DNA from: Septoria linicola
Taxonomy: Eukaryota; Ascomycota; Dothideomycetes; Mycosphaerellales; Mycosphaerellaceae
NCBI GenBank assembly: GCA_024114885.1
Contig: CP099423.1
Span: 434,001 to 498,000 of the forward strand
Length of the DNA stretch: 64,000 bases
Reading direction: 5' to 3'
Each line of letters begins with the position of its first letter. Position 1 is the stretch's first letter. The notes under the pieces were generated by a model. It had not been told where the DNA came from. It saw only the letters and a program-made list of their open reading frames with translations, and ran no database searches. The translations under genes and the position numbers were made by a program. This document shows, piece by piece, positions 22,866-33,411 of the stretch.

Positions 22866-25400
22866 TCACATCCATCCATACCCACTCAATCTCCTCGACA
22901 AGACGCTCGTCCTCCTACTATTGCCCTCCGTGCTCGCCCTGCTAAACGACGGCCGGCCTTCAAAACTCCTGCTACCACAATCTTGCACATCATAAGACGA
23001 AGCAGCCTCATCGACCACATTTGGAACAACCCGAATCATCTTCTTCAGATCCTCCCTTCTCCTCTGTGCTTTGTCCTGTAACGTGAATTTATCAAGAACT
23101 GTGCCTAATAAGCTAGCTTTCCTCCCGCCCCAATCATTCTTATGCGATGTGGGACTTTCCGGCTCTACTGTACACGCAGAGACGGAGTGCTTCTTCGGCA
23201 GACTGAGTAGGGTGAATTTGGCTTTGCTCTTGCTGCTGTCGTTTCCTGTGGGAGTTCCAGGCGGCGAGACTGCTTCGTCGAATTGCTCTTTTGTGGTTCG
23301 CGACCAGCCGAGATGGGGTATACTTGGTCTCTTGTTGCTATCGTGAGGCGTTGCTGCTGGGCTGGGCAAGAGATGAGGAGAGTGTGGTGAAGCTTCTTCG
23401 CGTCTTGTTTTGTGGTGGGTGCTGGATGGACTGATGCTGCAGTCATGCTGAGTGGTAGAGGACCTTCGACGAGCTCGGCGGAGTGATTTTATGACGCTGC
23501 GTTGGAAGAACGGTTTTTTGTTGTTGAAGAGGACCGAAGAGGTGTCGGTAGAGTGTGTACTTCCATGCGTGCTATGCTGATGCATGCCAGGCGTAGGCGG
23601 ATTGCCGCCTAGTGGTGATGTCTGAGGGCTGGAAAGCGGCGTCTTAAGCTTCATGTCTATAACGGACTTGGTGAGGAGTGGTGCTCCTGGTCGAGAACTT
23701 CCTACGTTTAAGGACGCTGTGAAGTCTTCCCCCAGAGTCGGACTTGCCATGGTCAAGTCAATGCTAGGATTAGACTGCTTAGGCGGCTTGTTGATGTGCT
23801 TGGGTGAGTCGGACCAGTTTGCTTCCTGAGCTGACTGCGAGTAGTTGCTTCGTCCTTCGCCAAGATCTCCAGCGTATGCACGATTCTTCACTCGAGTTGA
23901 GCGACCTCGTTCGATAGACATCTTCCTTGGCTTATCGAGACTCTGCCTCGATGGTGGTGAGATTGGAATGTCACCATAGCCACTTCCACTGCCGCCGCTG
24001 GTATGCCGCGATTGTGTAGGAGAAAAAGAGAGTCGCAGATCGAATCTGTTGGATCCTCGTGCTGAGCTTGCTGTAGACTCTTGACTCCCGCGACGTGAGT
24101 GATCGGAGTACTCACCACGAAGCCCATGCGATTTCCTGGTGGATTGTGTGCCATAGAAGAGTGGCCGAGGAATCATTTTCATGTGTCGCTTGATGCTATC
24201 ATCTGAATCATAGCCTGATATCGGAGGTGATGGCTGATGATATGTGTTCGCGATCAGAGTATGATACTCTCCAGCAACGGTATTAACCCTATCACCAAGC
24301 TGAGAATGAGACGACTCGTTTTCGTAAGTCTGTGGTGACAGTGGGAAGTAGTAGACAGAAGTATCGAAGCTTGGTCTTCCCCCAAGGTGATTCTCTCGCT
24401 GCATGTCTTGAGACGAGTCAGAGATATAAGGAGGACGCATTTCTCGCACTGGTCCCGTGCCGACATGGAAAGCATTTACCGAAGGCAGCCGGCTATTCAC
24501 ATACGGGAATGGATAATCCGCACGATGTGATGCAGTCAGTGGTGGTGTTGTTATGCTGCGCACCCTCCCTTGCCGATCGACCATAGTGGGGATATCTGGC
24601 TTCGTTGTGGTTCTAGACAGATCGTGCCCGCCAAATATGTTTGTACTGGTCGTGCGACCATGTCGTTGTGACTTTGCCCTGCTGATCGCAAGCATCTCTT
24701 CAGGTAGAAGAATTCTTGCGCCAGGTACGCGCAACGATGCTTTCGCTTGATCAAGCGAGATCATCTCGATATTATTACGCGACGAGGAAGTGTCTGCTGA
24801 AGGTAGCAGGGCGGTAGTGGGTTGTGAAGGTGCTTGCGAGCTATCAAGAGTGATAGTACTCATCGTAGGGCTCGTGAGTAGAGGAGAGCAAGTGCGAGGT
24901 GCTAGTGCTGCTGAAGCATCTTCTTGAATCTTCAGATCTGGTACACTGATGCTGTACGCTATAGGCCTGTCGGGTACACGAAGGGATTCCTGTAGATCTT
25001 CTGTCTGCCATGATGTGACAGAGTCTGGGCCATAACTGGGCGCCTGACTGTAGACACTGCTAGAGCGTCTCGAACATCGCTCGCCAGTCTGTTCTACCAT
25101 AGGGACTGACTGTGATGGCACGACCGGCAGAGGTTTGTCGGGATCATGGTCCAGAGGAGGTGTGCGCAAGAGGAAAGTCTGAAACGGCGGAATGTTGTTC
25201 TCCAGGCCATTGAGAGATGAAGAAGATGATGTCTTGCTTGACAGGGGTGGTTTCGAGGTATTGGTCGCAGAGGACAGTGGTGCCGAGAACGGCGATTCAG
25301 CAGGAGGCTTTTTCAGAATAGCATCGGCATTGCTCGACTGGTACATGTTACAGCCTTGAGTTGGCTGGAATGTTGACAGTGGTCTGTCATCAACGAACAT
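22866..25400 (-). CDS. Long disordered Ser/Pro-rich protein
   Basis: Single exon of 844 codons. Composition is dominated by Ser, Pro, Thr and Arg with many SP/TP and RRxS-type sites, suggesting a phosphorylated, unstructured protein. Ordered islands are few: a short motif near residue 230 (SLRVPGARILLPEEMLAIS), a basic stretch (KPFFQRSVIKSLRRARRRSS) and a probable C-terminal helix (LGTVLDKFTLQDKAQRRREDLKKMIRVVP). I do not recognise a domain. The long open frame without a break, and the islands, support it as a real gene. The stop codon is 145 bp from the convergent preceding gene. Confidence 0.82.
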   Translation of the reverse strand: MFVDDRPLSTFQPTQGCNMYQSSNADAILKKPPAESPFSAPLSSATNTSKPPLSSKTSSSSSLNGLENNIPPFQTFLLRTPPLDHDPDKPLPVVPSQSVPMVEQTGERCSRRSSSVYSQAPSYGPDSVTSWQTEDLQESLRVPDRPIAYSISVPDLKIQEDASAALAPRTCSPLLTSPTMSTITLDSSQAPSQPTTALLPSADTSSSRNNIEMISLDQAKASLRVPGARILLPEEMLAISRAKSQRHGRTTSTNIFGGHDLSRTTTKPDIPTMVDRQGRVRSITTPPLTASHRADYPFPYVNSRLPSVNAFHVGTGPVREMRPPYISDSSQDMQRENHLGGRPSFDTSVYYFPLSPQTYENESSHSQLGDRVNTVAGEYHTLIANTYHQPSPPISGYDSDDSIKRHMKMIPRPLFYGTQSTRKSHGLRGEYSDHSRRGSQESTASSARGSNRFDLRLSFSPTQSRHTSGGSGSGYGDIPISPPSRQSLDKPRKMSIERGRSTRVKNRAYAGDLGEGRSNYSQSAQEANWSDSPKHINKPPKQSNPSIDLTMASPTLGEDFTASLNVGSSRPGAPLLTKSVIDMKLKTPLSSPQTSPLGGNPPTPGMHQHSTHGSTHSTDTSSVLFNNKKPFFQRSVIKSLRRARRRSSTTQHDCSISPSSTHHKTRREEASPHSPHLLPSPAATPHDSNKRPSIPHLGWSRTTKEQFDEAVSPPGTPTGNDSSKSKAKFTLLSLPKKHSVSACTVEPESPTSHKNDWGGRKASLLGTVLDKFTLQDKAQRRREDLKKMIRVVPNVVDEAASSYDVQDCGSRSFEGRPSFSRASTEGNSRRTSVLSRRLSGYGWM

Positions 25401-25860
25401 ATCGTCTGATATAGACCGGGATCGTGATATGTGCAGTGTGCACCTAGCTTGAAGTTGGGCGTCCTCGAAGATAAAGAAATGTCACGCAGCTTGCAGGACA
25501 AATGTATTGCAGCACCGCTATAAGCTATCCGACATCTGAACAAAGAAAATTGCACAGCACATATCTTTTCCTTTTCCGGTGGTGCTGTGCATGCTCCGGC
25601 AGGCCAGGTCTTTGAGGCTCCGAAGTGTCGAGTGCCATGTCATCGTGTTGGAAGAGTCGCTGGCCGATCCGGAAGACTTCTAAGCTACGTTCTATCGCGC
25701 TGAATGAGACGTGCCGTTGACTGGGTTGAACAGGGAAAAGGTAGATGTCGTGGTCGTCTTGCAAAAGGAGCTTGCGCGAGCTGCAAGCATAGGAGGAAGT
25801 TAGGCAGGAATAAAGCCGACGCGTGATTCGAGAGCAGCAACAAGATGCAGGGGTCACTCT
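25401..25860. other. Intergenic 460 bp
   Basis: This lies between two minus-strand genes: the promoter of the long disordered protein and the 3' region of the small protein upstream. Nothing further is seen. Confidence 0.5.
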
Positions 25861-26247
25861 CTACGCCTTGCCAGCCGCACTTCCTGCTTGTGGCTCGGCA
25901 TCTTGAGTTGCACCAGCTTTCTCCAATTCCTCAGCTCCAGGCGTCTGTGGGATTAATGCAATAACAGCAGGATCGGCTTTACGAGTCTCGGCGAGCTTCT
26001 TCTTGCGCTATCACGATATCAGTCCAATACTCAAAATCACGCTCAGGCACATCACCTCGCGCTCAGCCGCGCTGAGGCTACTGGCAGCCTCGTCCAGTGC
26101 AGCTCGTGAACTTCGTCGGACCTTCTCAGGCGAGGTTGGCGTGCTATCTAGTTCAACCGGGAACTCATTGACCGCTGGGACTGGAACTGTGAGCCCTGGA
26201 GCTCGTGTCGTGATGGGCGATATAGGCGTTTCAGAATTTGAGGCCAT
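25861..26247 (-). CDS. Small conserved-looking charged protein
   Basis: Two exons, 26247-26056 and 26007-25861, with a 48-bp intron (GTGATG..ATAG), encode 112 residues. The join gives a continuous charged helix: LDEAASSLSAAERE then RKKKLAETRKADPAVIALIPQTPGAEELEKAG. The N-terminal half is Pro/Thr-rich. No signal peptide or membrane segment. The helical segment looks conserved in style, but I cannot name a family. An ATG 24 codons upstream (26319) is an alternative start; I prefer 26247 because the residues before it look like untranslated sequence. Confidence 0.6.
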
Positions 26248-26639
26248 GCTTCTGAGATGTGCCTTATTGTGGCAGTGGATTTGATCGTCTGCAAGTGTAT
26301 GACTGCCCGATGTAGGCACGTTGACAGCGATCCTAGTGCATGAGTCTTAGACCATCAAGCGCGGCGTGATTGTTATTGAATCGTAGTATAAGATACAGGC
26401 CCGTGGATGTGAGGATGCACGACAGACGCGATGTTGGCAGACATCCAACTTCCCCACTCGAGACTTTGGCTTGGCGCAGATGAGCTTGTTATGCAAGCAT
26501 CGCACGGATGGTGGTTATTGCATGAAGTTCTCGAAATTGGAAGAATTCATGTCCGCAATGCGGTGGTATCATCTCTATATGCAGCCGTGATAAATGTACA
26601 AGAACTGAAACGCTCCACATGTTTATGCCCGCTTTGCTT
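26248..26639. other. Intergenic 392 bp
   Basis: This separates the sulfate permease stop codon from the small charged protein start. No motif noted. Confidence 0.5.
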
Positions 26640-29156
26640 TTAATCGACGTTCTTTCCATGCGCCTGGATGTTGTGCACAGCGCTCTGCACAGCACTCGTA
26701 ACATCGATGTGGAAGAACGGTCTGTTGAGACCCTGCACCACAGCGACCTTGACGCCTTCTCTGTACGCCCCGGACTTGTTGAGCTGCCTGTCCACGTCGC
26801 TCGAGCCCTCGGATGCGTTGATACTGTCCTCATCAGGACGCCCATTGTTCTCAACATCCTTCGTCCTAGTGCTGTAGAGCTGCTTGTTGTAGGCCTCGTC
26901 ACCTGCAGCTGCAGCACTACTCGAGCCGCCAAGCTCGGCGACACTGAAAATTGGCTTCCATCGGTCGAAGGTAGCCTCGCCATCAACTGAAGGGTAGCCG
27001 AATCCGGCATTTGCCAAAGCACGCTTCGTCCATCGGTTGTTGACGCATGCGATGTGCCATTGGACACGTTCAGGTGCAGTGTAGCGATCGAGCTGATTGC
27101 GAACATCGATCAAGTTCTGAATCGATGTGAGATCGACATTGTTGACAGATGAGAAGTCCACAACGACGGCCTTGAGGGTTGGTCTGTGATCATCCGCAAC
27201 GACTTCTTTGCCTGGTCTTGGACCTGGGTCATTCCATGGTCTGTCACCAGGACGCGCGTAGCTGTGTGGGTTGGTACGTTGTGTCTGTGCAAAGATCGTC
27301 TTGGTGAGGTGATCGAGATAGTGATTGGCGTTAGGGTAGTTGAACCCTTCCGAGAATCTGTAAATGAACACACCTGGGTATGGGTGTCGCGGCTGAATGG
27401 CTGGATTTGACCCGTCCTCACTGGCGAACGGAAGGTAGACATCTCGTGCAGTCTTGTTGGCGTCGTTGTCGCTGCCAATGTTGGTGCGCTTGTCTTCTCC
27501 TTCGACATAACCATCGCCTTTGACATCGTGCACCTTCACCTTGCCCACAAAGCGACCTTGCGCCTTGAACAATCTGAAGAACAGGATTGCTGCGGAAGCA
27601 GAGATGGTAACGTAGACGCCAATTTCGATGGTGGTGAAGATGGTGACAATGACACCAGCGAAGAAGATCGGGACCTCCAGAGGGGAGACCTTCCAGAACT
27701 GATAGACTGTGTTTGGTGGAGTAATCAGGTCGCCCACGGCATGGATGATCACTGCGCTGAGTGCCGCTTTCGGAATGTAGAAGAACACTGCAGGCAGGGC
27801 GTAGATGGACAAGAGCACAATCACTGCAGTGATTACACCAGCGAATGGTGTACGGACACCAGCCTTGGACTTGATGGCTGTACGAGAGAAAGATCCTGTC
27901 GCAGGATACGCGCCCAGGAAAGGTCCCAGAAGGTTGGAGACACCGATAGCGACGAGCTCCTGAGATGGGTCGATGGTGTAGTTGTTGACTCTTCCGAATG
28001 ACTTCGAAATCGAAATGTGCTCAATGAGCAGCACTATGACGGATGCTGGGAGCTCGCTGGCGAAGAGCGTGATGATGTTGCTGTTGACAGTTGGAACAGC
28101 AGCGTGCCTGAAACCTCGTGGAACAGTACCCAAGATCGCGATAGGCGAGTTCTTGGAATCGTGGTTCTTCAGGTTGAGGTTCATGAGCCAGCTGATCATC
28201 GTGTAGAGCAAGATGACAAATGCTGTGCGCAGAGTGCTGATGAAGAAGTATAGCTTCTTGTGATTTGGGTTCTTCCTCGCGGCGAAGTTCAAGGACGATC
28301 GAATGAGGTACAGCATGACCAAAGCTGTGAGGCCCAGTGCCGCATCGAGCTTCGATGACCCGAGATGCTTGAGAGTGTTGATAACGACCAAGTACGTCGA
28401 CGCCCGATTGTTGACAATCTTACTCGAGATACCCATCAATGCTGGGACTTGACCGACGGCGATGTTGATGGCAGATCCAGTCATGAAAGCGGAAATTGAA
28501 GCGAGGGAGATCACTTCCACGATCCATCCCATGCGAATCAGTCCGAGGAAGCAAACGATGGCACCGACGATCACGGCAAGAGCGGACGCCACAACGTGAC
28601 CTTCGATCGACGGGTCTTTTGCAGCTACGCTGGCGACGATGTTTCCGACGATGGTTGACATGACTGCGACGGGCTTTGGAACTGTTAGCGAGATCTGACG
28701 TCCTGCACTGCAAGGATGACTTACACCGATAGTGATATCTTTGGAGGTAGCGAAGAACCAATAGATCAGAACTCCCATAAAAGAAGAGTACAGGCCATAC
28801 TCAACGGGGAGGTTTGCCAATTGAGCGTATGCCATACTTTGTGGAACGACAACAGCGCCAACTGTAATACCAGCGATGAGATCTCCGATGAGCCATTGCA
28901 CATTGTAGCGCAGGATCCATTTCGTAAAAGGGAACAGGTTGATGAAGTAATGGAGGACGTCTCGGCCACTGGGTATCACTTCACGCAGCCACTCTGCTGC
29001 TGTGGGCTCGTGTTCGACATATGTGTCGGCGCTGTCGACCGAGAAGACGGACTCTCCTCGCGATAGCTTTGATGCTGGGCTGTCGTTGCGGTAGTCGAGC
29101 TTGATGCCCAGGGCTTTGGCCAAGCCGTGGCCAACCTTGGTGCTCGTAGAAGCCAT
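26640..29156 (-). CDS. Sulfate permease (SulP family, STAS domain)
   Basis: Plasma-membrane proton/sulfate symporter feeding sulfur assimilation. Exon 1 (29156-28725) and exon 2 (28673-26640) are separated by a 51-bp intron (GTAAGT..AAAG); splicing restores DITIGPVAVMSTIVGN. The 821-residue product has the SulP signature near residues 105-130 (GAVVVPQSMAYAQLANLPVEYGLYSSF), about ten to twelve membrane spans, and a C-terminal STAS domain (LKAVVVDFSSVNNVDLTSIQNL). The intron carries no stop and is a multiple of three, so its presence rests on family comparison and good splice sites. The gene is divergent from bub2, 1.8 kb away. Cystathionine beta-synthase, also of sulfur metabolism, lies 4 kb downstream of bub2. 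Confidence 0.94.
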   Translation of the reverse strand: MASTSTKVGHGLAKALGIKLDYRNDSPASKLSRGESVFSVDSADTYVEHEPTAAEWLREVIPSGRDVLHYFINLFPFTKWILRYNVQWLIGDLIAGITVGAVVVPQSMAYAQLANLPVEYGLYSSFMGVLIYWFFATSKDITIGVSHPCSAGRQISLTVPKPVAVMSTIVGNIVASVAAKDPSIEGHVVASALAVIVGAIVCFLGLIRMGWIVEVISLASISAFMTGSAINIAVGQVPALMGISSKIVNNRASTYLVVINTLKHLGSSKLDAALGLTALVMLYLIRSSLNFAARKNPNHKKLYFFISTLRTAFVILLYTMISWLMNLNLKNHDSKNSPIAILGTVPRGFRHAAVPTVNSNIITLFASELPASVIVLLIEHISISKSFGRVNNYTIDPSQELVAIGVSNLLGPFLGAYPATGSFSRTAIKSKAGVRTPFAGVITAVIVLLSIYALPAVFFYIPKAALSAVIIHAVGDLITPPNTVYQFWKVSPLEVPIFFAGVIVTIFTTIEIGVYVTISASAAILFFRLFKAQGRFVGKVKVHDVKGDGYVEGEDKRTNIGSDNDANKTARDVYLPFASEDGSNPAIQPRHPYPGVFIYRFSEGFNYPNANHYLDHLTKTIFAQTQRTNPHSYARPGDRPWNDPGPRPGKEVVADDHRPTLKAVVVDFSSVNNVDLTSIQNLIDVRNQLDRYTAPERVQWHIACVNNRWTKRALANAGFGYPSVDGEATFDRWKPIFSVAELGGSSSAAAAGDEAYNKQLYSTRTKDVENNGRPDEDSINASEGSSDVDRQLNKSGAYREGVKVAVVQGLNRPFFHIDVTSAVQSAVHNIQAHGKNVD

Positions 29157-30952
29157 GGTGGGTCCAAGGTAAGAATTGATGGCTGATGCTAAGAATGCTG
29201 AGCCTTCTGGGCGGTGGAATACTATATGCTTTCAACGAAAGCCTTGCGTGGGTGCTAGTCTCGACAAGCACTTTGGCCCGAAGCCGACCGATGGACGCTA
29301 GAGATGTGCTGGACCGGAGATGTGCAGCATGCAGGATCTAGGATGGTCCGGATTGGAAAGTATTGGTGCGGCACCCACAAGATGCCAGCAGCTGATGGCG
29401 TATGGGCTGTATGCGAACCGCGATCACCCTGATTGCGAGCAATCACGACAACGTGCAAAAAACAATTTGAGGCTCTGGAGGATGCGACCTCGTTGCTAGA
29501 TCGTGCTCAGACCGTCCTTGGACCGGCGTGGCGAGAAGTAGCCTCGATGGTGTGATATCCTGGGCGCGGTACTAGGGCCGCCCTGTGGAAGTTAGGAAAA
29601 TAAGGGTCACCCGTAAGCAGTGTGCGACCTCAGATGTCCTCAACTCGCAACGGCTTCGAGTGTTGTAGCATGCAACTCTCACAGCCAAGCAGTGAGAAGT
29701 TTCTTCTCTCGACGGAGAGTCTTTCGTCTCAATTACGCAGCTGCGGGTCCGACCACACAACTTTCCGTTGACGATGGAGTTGTCACCGTGAAGCGGTTTA
29801 GCTTTGAGCACGCCATCCGACGAGCCCGCGCTTCTCAAGGTCGATCGCCTCGTAGGCAACGTGCGCCAAGGGCTTCTTTACCCTTACTTTCACGGCAGAT
29901 CCAATAATGAGTGATATCCAAAACGTGATCAAGCCACCGGGCTCGATCTTTCTGATCGTGCTGTGCCGTGTACTTCTAGGCGACTTTGCGAGGCGTGGGT
30001 ATTGCTCGAAGTTCTGGTCGCTGGGCAGTCCTAGACCCCAACAAATTATGTACCTCGCTTCTTGTGCTGCAGCCACAACTCTGCTTGTGGGTGAAGCATT
30101 TCTGAGCGAACCTTCGGCAGGCGCGGCACCGGGACCCCATGAGAATGAAGTATCAACAAGAGATTTGCGTGCCTCGCTGGCTTTGAAGTCGCAAGATGTG
30201 TTCCCGTTTTTGGTATCTCTCCAGCCTTGCAAGCGAATTTCCCGACGACCCGGAACACACTTTCTGTGGTCTATCGCCGGTAGTATGCGATCTGGCTACT
30301 GGCATCGAACAACCAGATCCGAACGCGCCAGCATGAAGAATCTCATCGTTCGATCAGGTAAACCTTGTCACGCGTTCTGCAGACCTGTGCGATGCTATCC
30401 ATAGTCCTGGGTATTGTGGCGCAGGTCGTATAGCAAGCACGCGAGCAGGCCCGCGCAATCCAGGCCTTCAGCAGTGTGGCAGCATTTTCAAGTCCCATCG
30501 ACTGTGCACAAGCCTCGTTCGAGCATGATTCTCGAATCAGTTGCCGAGATGGGCTGCATAGACTGTGTCCAGTCCGTATGAGCATATCTAGAACACGCCC
30601 GCCGCACGGAGAGGCAGATGGTGGCCCATGGTCCTTTGTCCTCGGGACAAATGAGACATCAGTTTCGCGCAACGATAGCTGCCGTCCAAGAGATCACTGC
30701 TGCTCTCGACAGTCGAACAACGCCCTGTAGATAGCGGTATAGACACTCGCTGTGCTTGTCATACGAACGCTGAGGTGCTCCTGCAGGAGGGGAAGTGGCG
30801 ATCAGCCACAGCCTGTTCCAAAGCCACGTCTGAGTCGTGTGTATTCGCGTTCCCAAGACAACATCCAAACGCGTGAGTGTCATTTTCACACGACGAGCAG
30901 ACCTCAACGCTCGCACAGTTTGAGCCATCTCAATCGCCCACATTGTCTCAAG
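29157..30952. other. Intergenic 1.8 kb between divergent genes
   Basis: This is the promoter region of the sulfate permease and of bub2. A 165-codon plus-strand frame at 29907-30404 faces a similar-length minus-strand frame; neither has a family motif, and I leave both out. Confidence 0.45.
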
Positions 30953-32092
30953 ATGACTAACTTGGACGCGTTTCTGCAACAAGGCCCTACTGGAGGCGAC
31001 CAAGTGGCCGGTCTAGAAGAGCTTCGCCGTGTGATACTCCTCGATGGCATTCCTGCTAATGGTGAGGGCATGGTATGTTCACACTCACGAACTATACTTT
31101 ACACATCTACTGACACGCCTGCATAGTCAGAGCTCCGCATCTATGTCTGGCTGATACTACTCAATGCGCCTCCACTCAACACAGACACATATCTCGACCT
31201 CGTAAAACTTGGCGCCTCGCCCGCATACACCAAGATTCGCAACGACACATTTCGCACTTTGACCACAGACCCCTTGTTCCGGCGACGCGTCACTGAGAAC
31301 AGCTTGACGCGAGTCCTCAATGCCGTAGCCTGGAAGCTGAATGATGCCGACGAGTCTCGCAGGAATGGCTGCATGTCTCCGCCCACTCTCGGCATCCCGA
31401 AGTCCCTAGATGGCAACGAATTTCACCAGTCTCCCGGGTCTGTCAGTACACGAGACACTCTCGGATCAGTAGCCTCTGTCACCGACGCGAGTGACGCTGG
31501 CGATGCAAGCAAAACTCACATCGGCTATGTCCAAGGCATGAATGTCATGGCCGCGCCATTCCTCTACGCCGCACGAAGCGAAGCAGAAGCTTTTGCCGCA
31601 TTCACTCGATTCATCACATCAGAAGTCCCTGGCTATGTGCGGGGCAGCATGGACGGCGTGCACAAAGGTCTTGCACTTATTGACCAGATTTTGGAGATTG
31701 TGGATCCCAGACTGGCATCTCATCTCGCGTCAAAGGGTATGAAAGCTGAGATCTATGCCTTCCCGAGCGTCTTGACGCTCTGTGCTTGTACGCCTCCTTT
31801 GCCGGAAGTGCTGCAGCTGTGGGACTTCTTGTTTGCATATGGACCACACCTGAATTTGCTGTGCATCGTTTCGCAGCTCGTACTTGCAAGAGAGTCGCTT
31901 CTCACCAGCGCTACGTAAGTCCTCGCGCTAACATCTGTGTTTGCTACGGCAGCAAAAGCTGATATTGTATCATCTAGTCCTAAGCCTGACTTCAAGCCAT
32001 TGAGGGCACGACAAGTCATTGACTACACTGTCAATTTTGTCCGCAAGATCCCAGAAGACTTGTACGAGCAGATGCTTGTTCATGCCAAGTGA
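30953..32092 (+). CDS. bub2: Mitotic exit GAP subunit Bub2 (Cdc16 type), TBC domain
   Basis: GTPase-activating subunit that, with Bfa1/Byr4, restrains the Tem1/Spg1 GTPase at spindle poles and so delays mitotic exit and septation. Three exons: 30953-31072, 31127-31914 and 31978-32092, giving 340 residues. Strong family blocks are RIYVWLILLNAPPL, YTKIRNDTFRTL (arginine finger R83), YVQGMNVMAAPFLYAARSEAEAF (glutamine finger Q176) and LCACTPPLPEVLQLWDFLFAYG. Between residues 111 and 170 there is a Ser/Asp-rich insertion before the YVQGMN motif. Both catalytic fingers are present, as expected for an active GAP. Splice junctions are clean (GTATGT, GTAAGT). Confidence 0.95.
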
Positions 32093-33411
32093 GGTGAACG
32101 TACAGTCACTGCAGGTGCTTGACAATACTGGCAGGTGATTCAGACCGGCTTGTCAGTCACAATGACCCTATGGCACAATTATCCCGAATAGCCTTACTGC
32201 TGGGAGACTCTCCCCAGATTCGACAAACCAATCTCATCGAACCCGAACGACTCCACTGAATGCAGATGGAACCGAATTCATGTCAGTGAACAATCAAAGA
32301 CTGGCTCTGAGCAGTCCGACAAGCCGTACGATCTACGAATACGCAAGATAGTAAGCGAGTACTCGCAAGCACCAAAAATCGCATGCCACAACACCAAGCT
32401 CGATCCAGGCGTCCTCACCCAGCCGCCATCGACTTCAAACCGGTTTCCTGAGTCACGGTACCGCTCACTGTCGTGCAAAACAGCCGACGGACGGCGCAAT
32501 CGATCTTGAAGTTCTCCGCCCTGAGCCGCTCCGGAACACGATTGTCGAAGATTAATAAAAGAGCCATGAATTAACTTCTTATCTGATGCACCTACCCGTG
32601 CCATATGTACGTGTCGTAAGCGACATCGGTTATACTAGTGTGCACAGACACCATCTCAACAACGATCCGCGGCAGGTTATGTTCTACACGACATGATGAC
32701 GGAGATCTGCACGACTTGATCGACGCTGCAGATGGACGGTATACAGCACGACATTGTTGGTGGAGAAGTCGCAATGAGTTGTTGTTTGGCGATAGAGATG
32801 AGAGCGAATATACTATATCCCGATAGCGAACACATCTTGTCAGAGTCTTGTGTCAGGCAAGACTCAAGACTTGTCGTATGGCGGGAGAATACCAGTATCA
32901 TCATCGTGATACCTCAACTCAACTCGACTCAATTGCGCAGACCTAGAACTATGGTTGAGAAACGCGCTAGCTCATGTTCGTCTTGGTGTGCTCAAACACG
33001 CGACGCTCGACGCTCGGGGCTCAAGGTCGCGGTGTCGCGTTCTGTTGCTTGCTTCACTCTATGCGCGATGCGATGCATGTCGCGTGAGGTGAAAGATCGA
33101 TCGGATGCGAACGCGAAGCGATCTTATTTTTGTGCAATGCAAATGCGCAATAGTCAGCGCGTCAAGTCGTTAACGTCGTCGAAGTGCAACCGACGCATGT
33201 GAGAAGCAGGTGCGACGGTAGCAGATGAATGCTAAATTGATTCATACATATGAGGCACTTCCTTCTATAATACAAGCTGGGTGCCTCTTGGTTGAATGCG
33301 TACTTATTCTTGCTCTCTCTCACTCTACCTGATGATTGATCCACCAACGCCTTCGCTCAAAATACACAGTACTGTCAAGCATCTCACGCCTCGAGTCTCG
33401 ACTTCGCAGTT
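32093..33411. other. Intergenic 1.3 kb between convergent genes
   Basis: The 3' ends of bub2 and cystathionine beta-synthase face each other here. The stretch is longer than needed for two terminators, yet I see no frame with coding character. Confidence 0.45.

Noticed and set aside
27528..28001. 157-codon plus-strand frame
   Set aside because: Antisense of the sulfate permease coding region; its Asp/Glu/Arg-rich composition mirrors the membrane spans on the other strand.
29907..30404. 165-codon plus-strand frame with a hydrophobic start
   Set aside because: A similar-length minus-strand frame overlaps it; no family motif, no splice partner and no conserved block.
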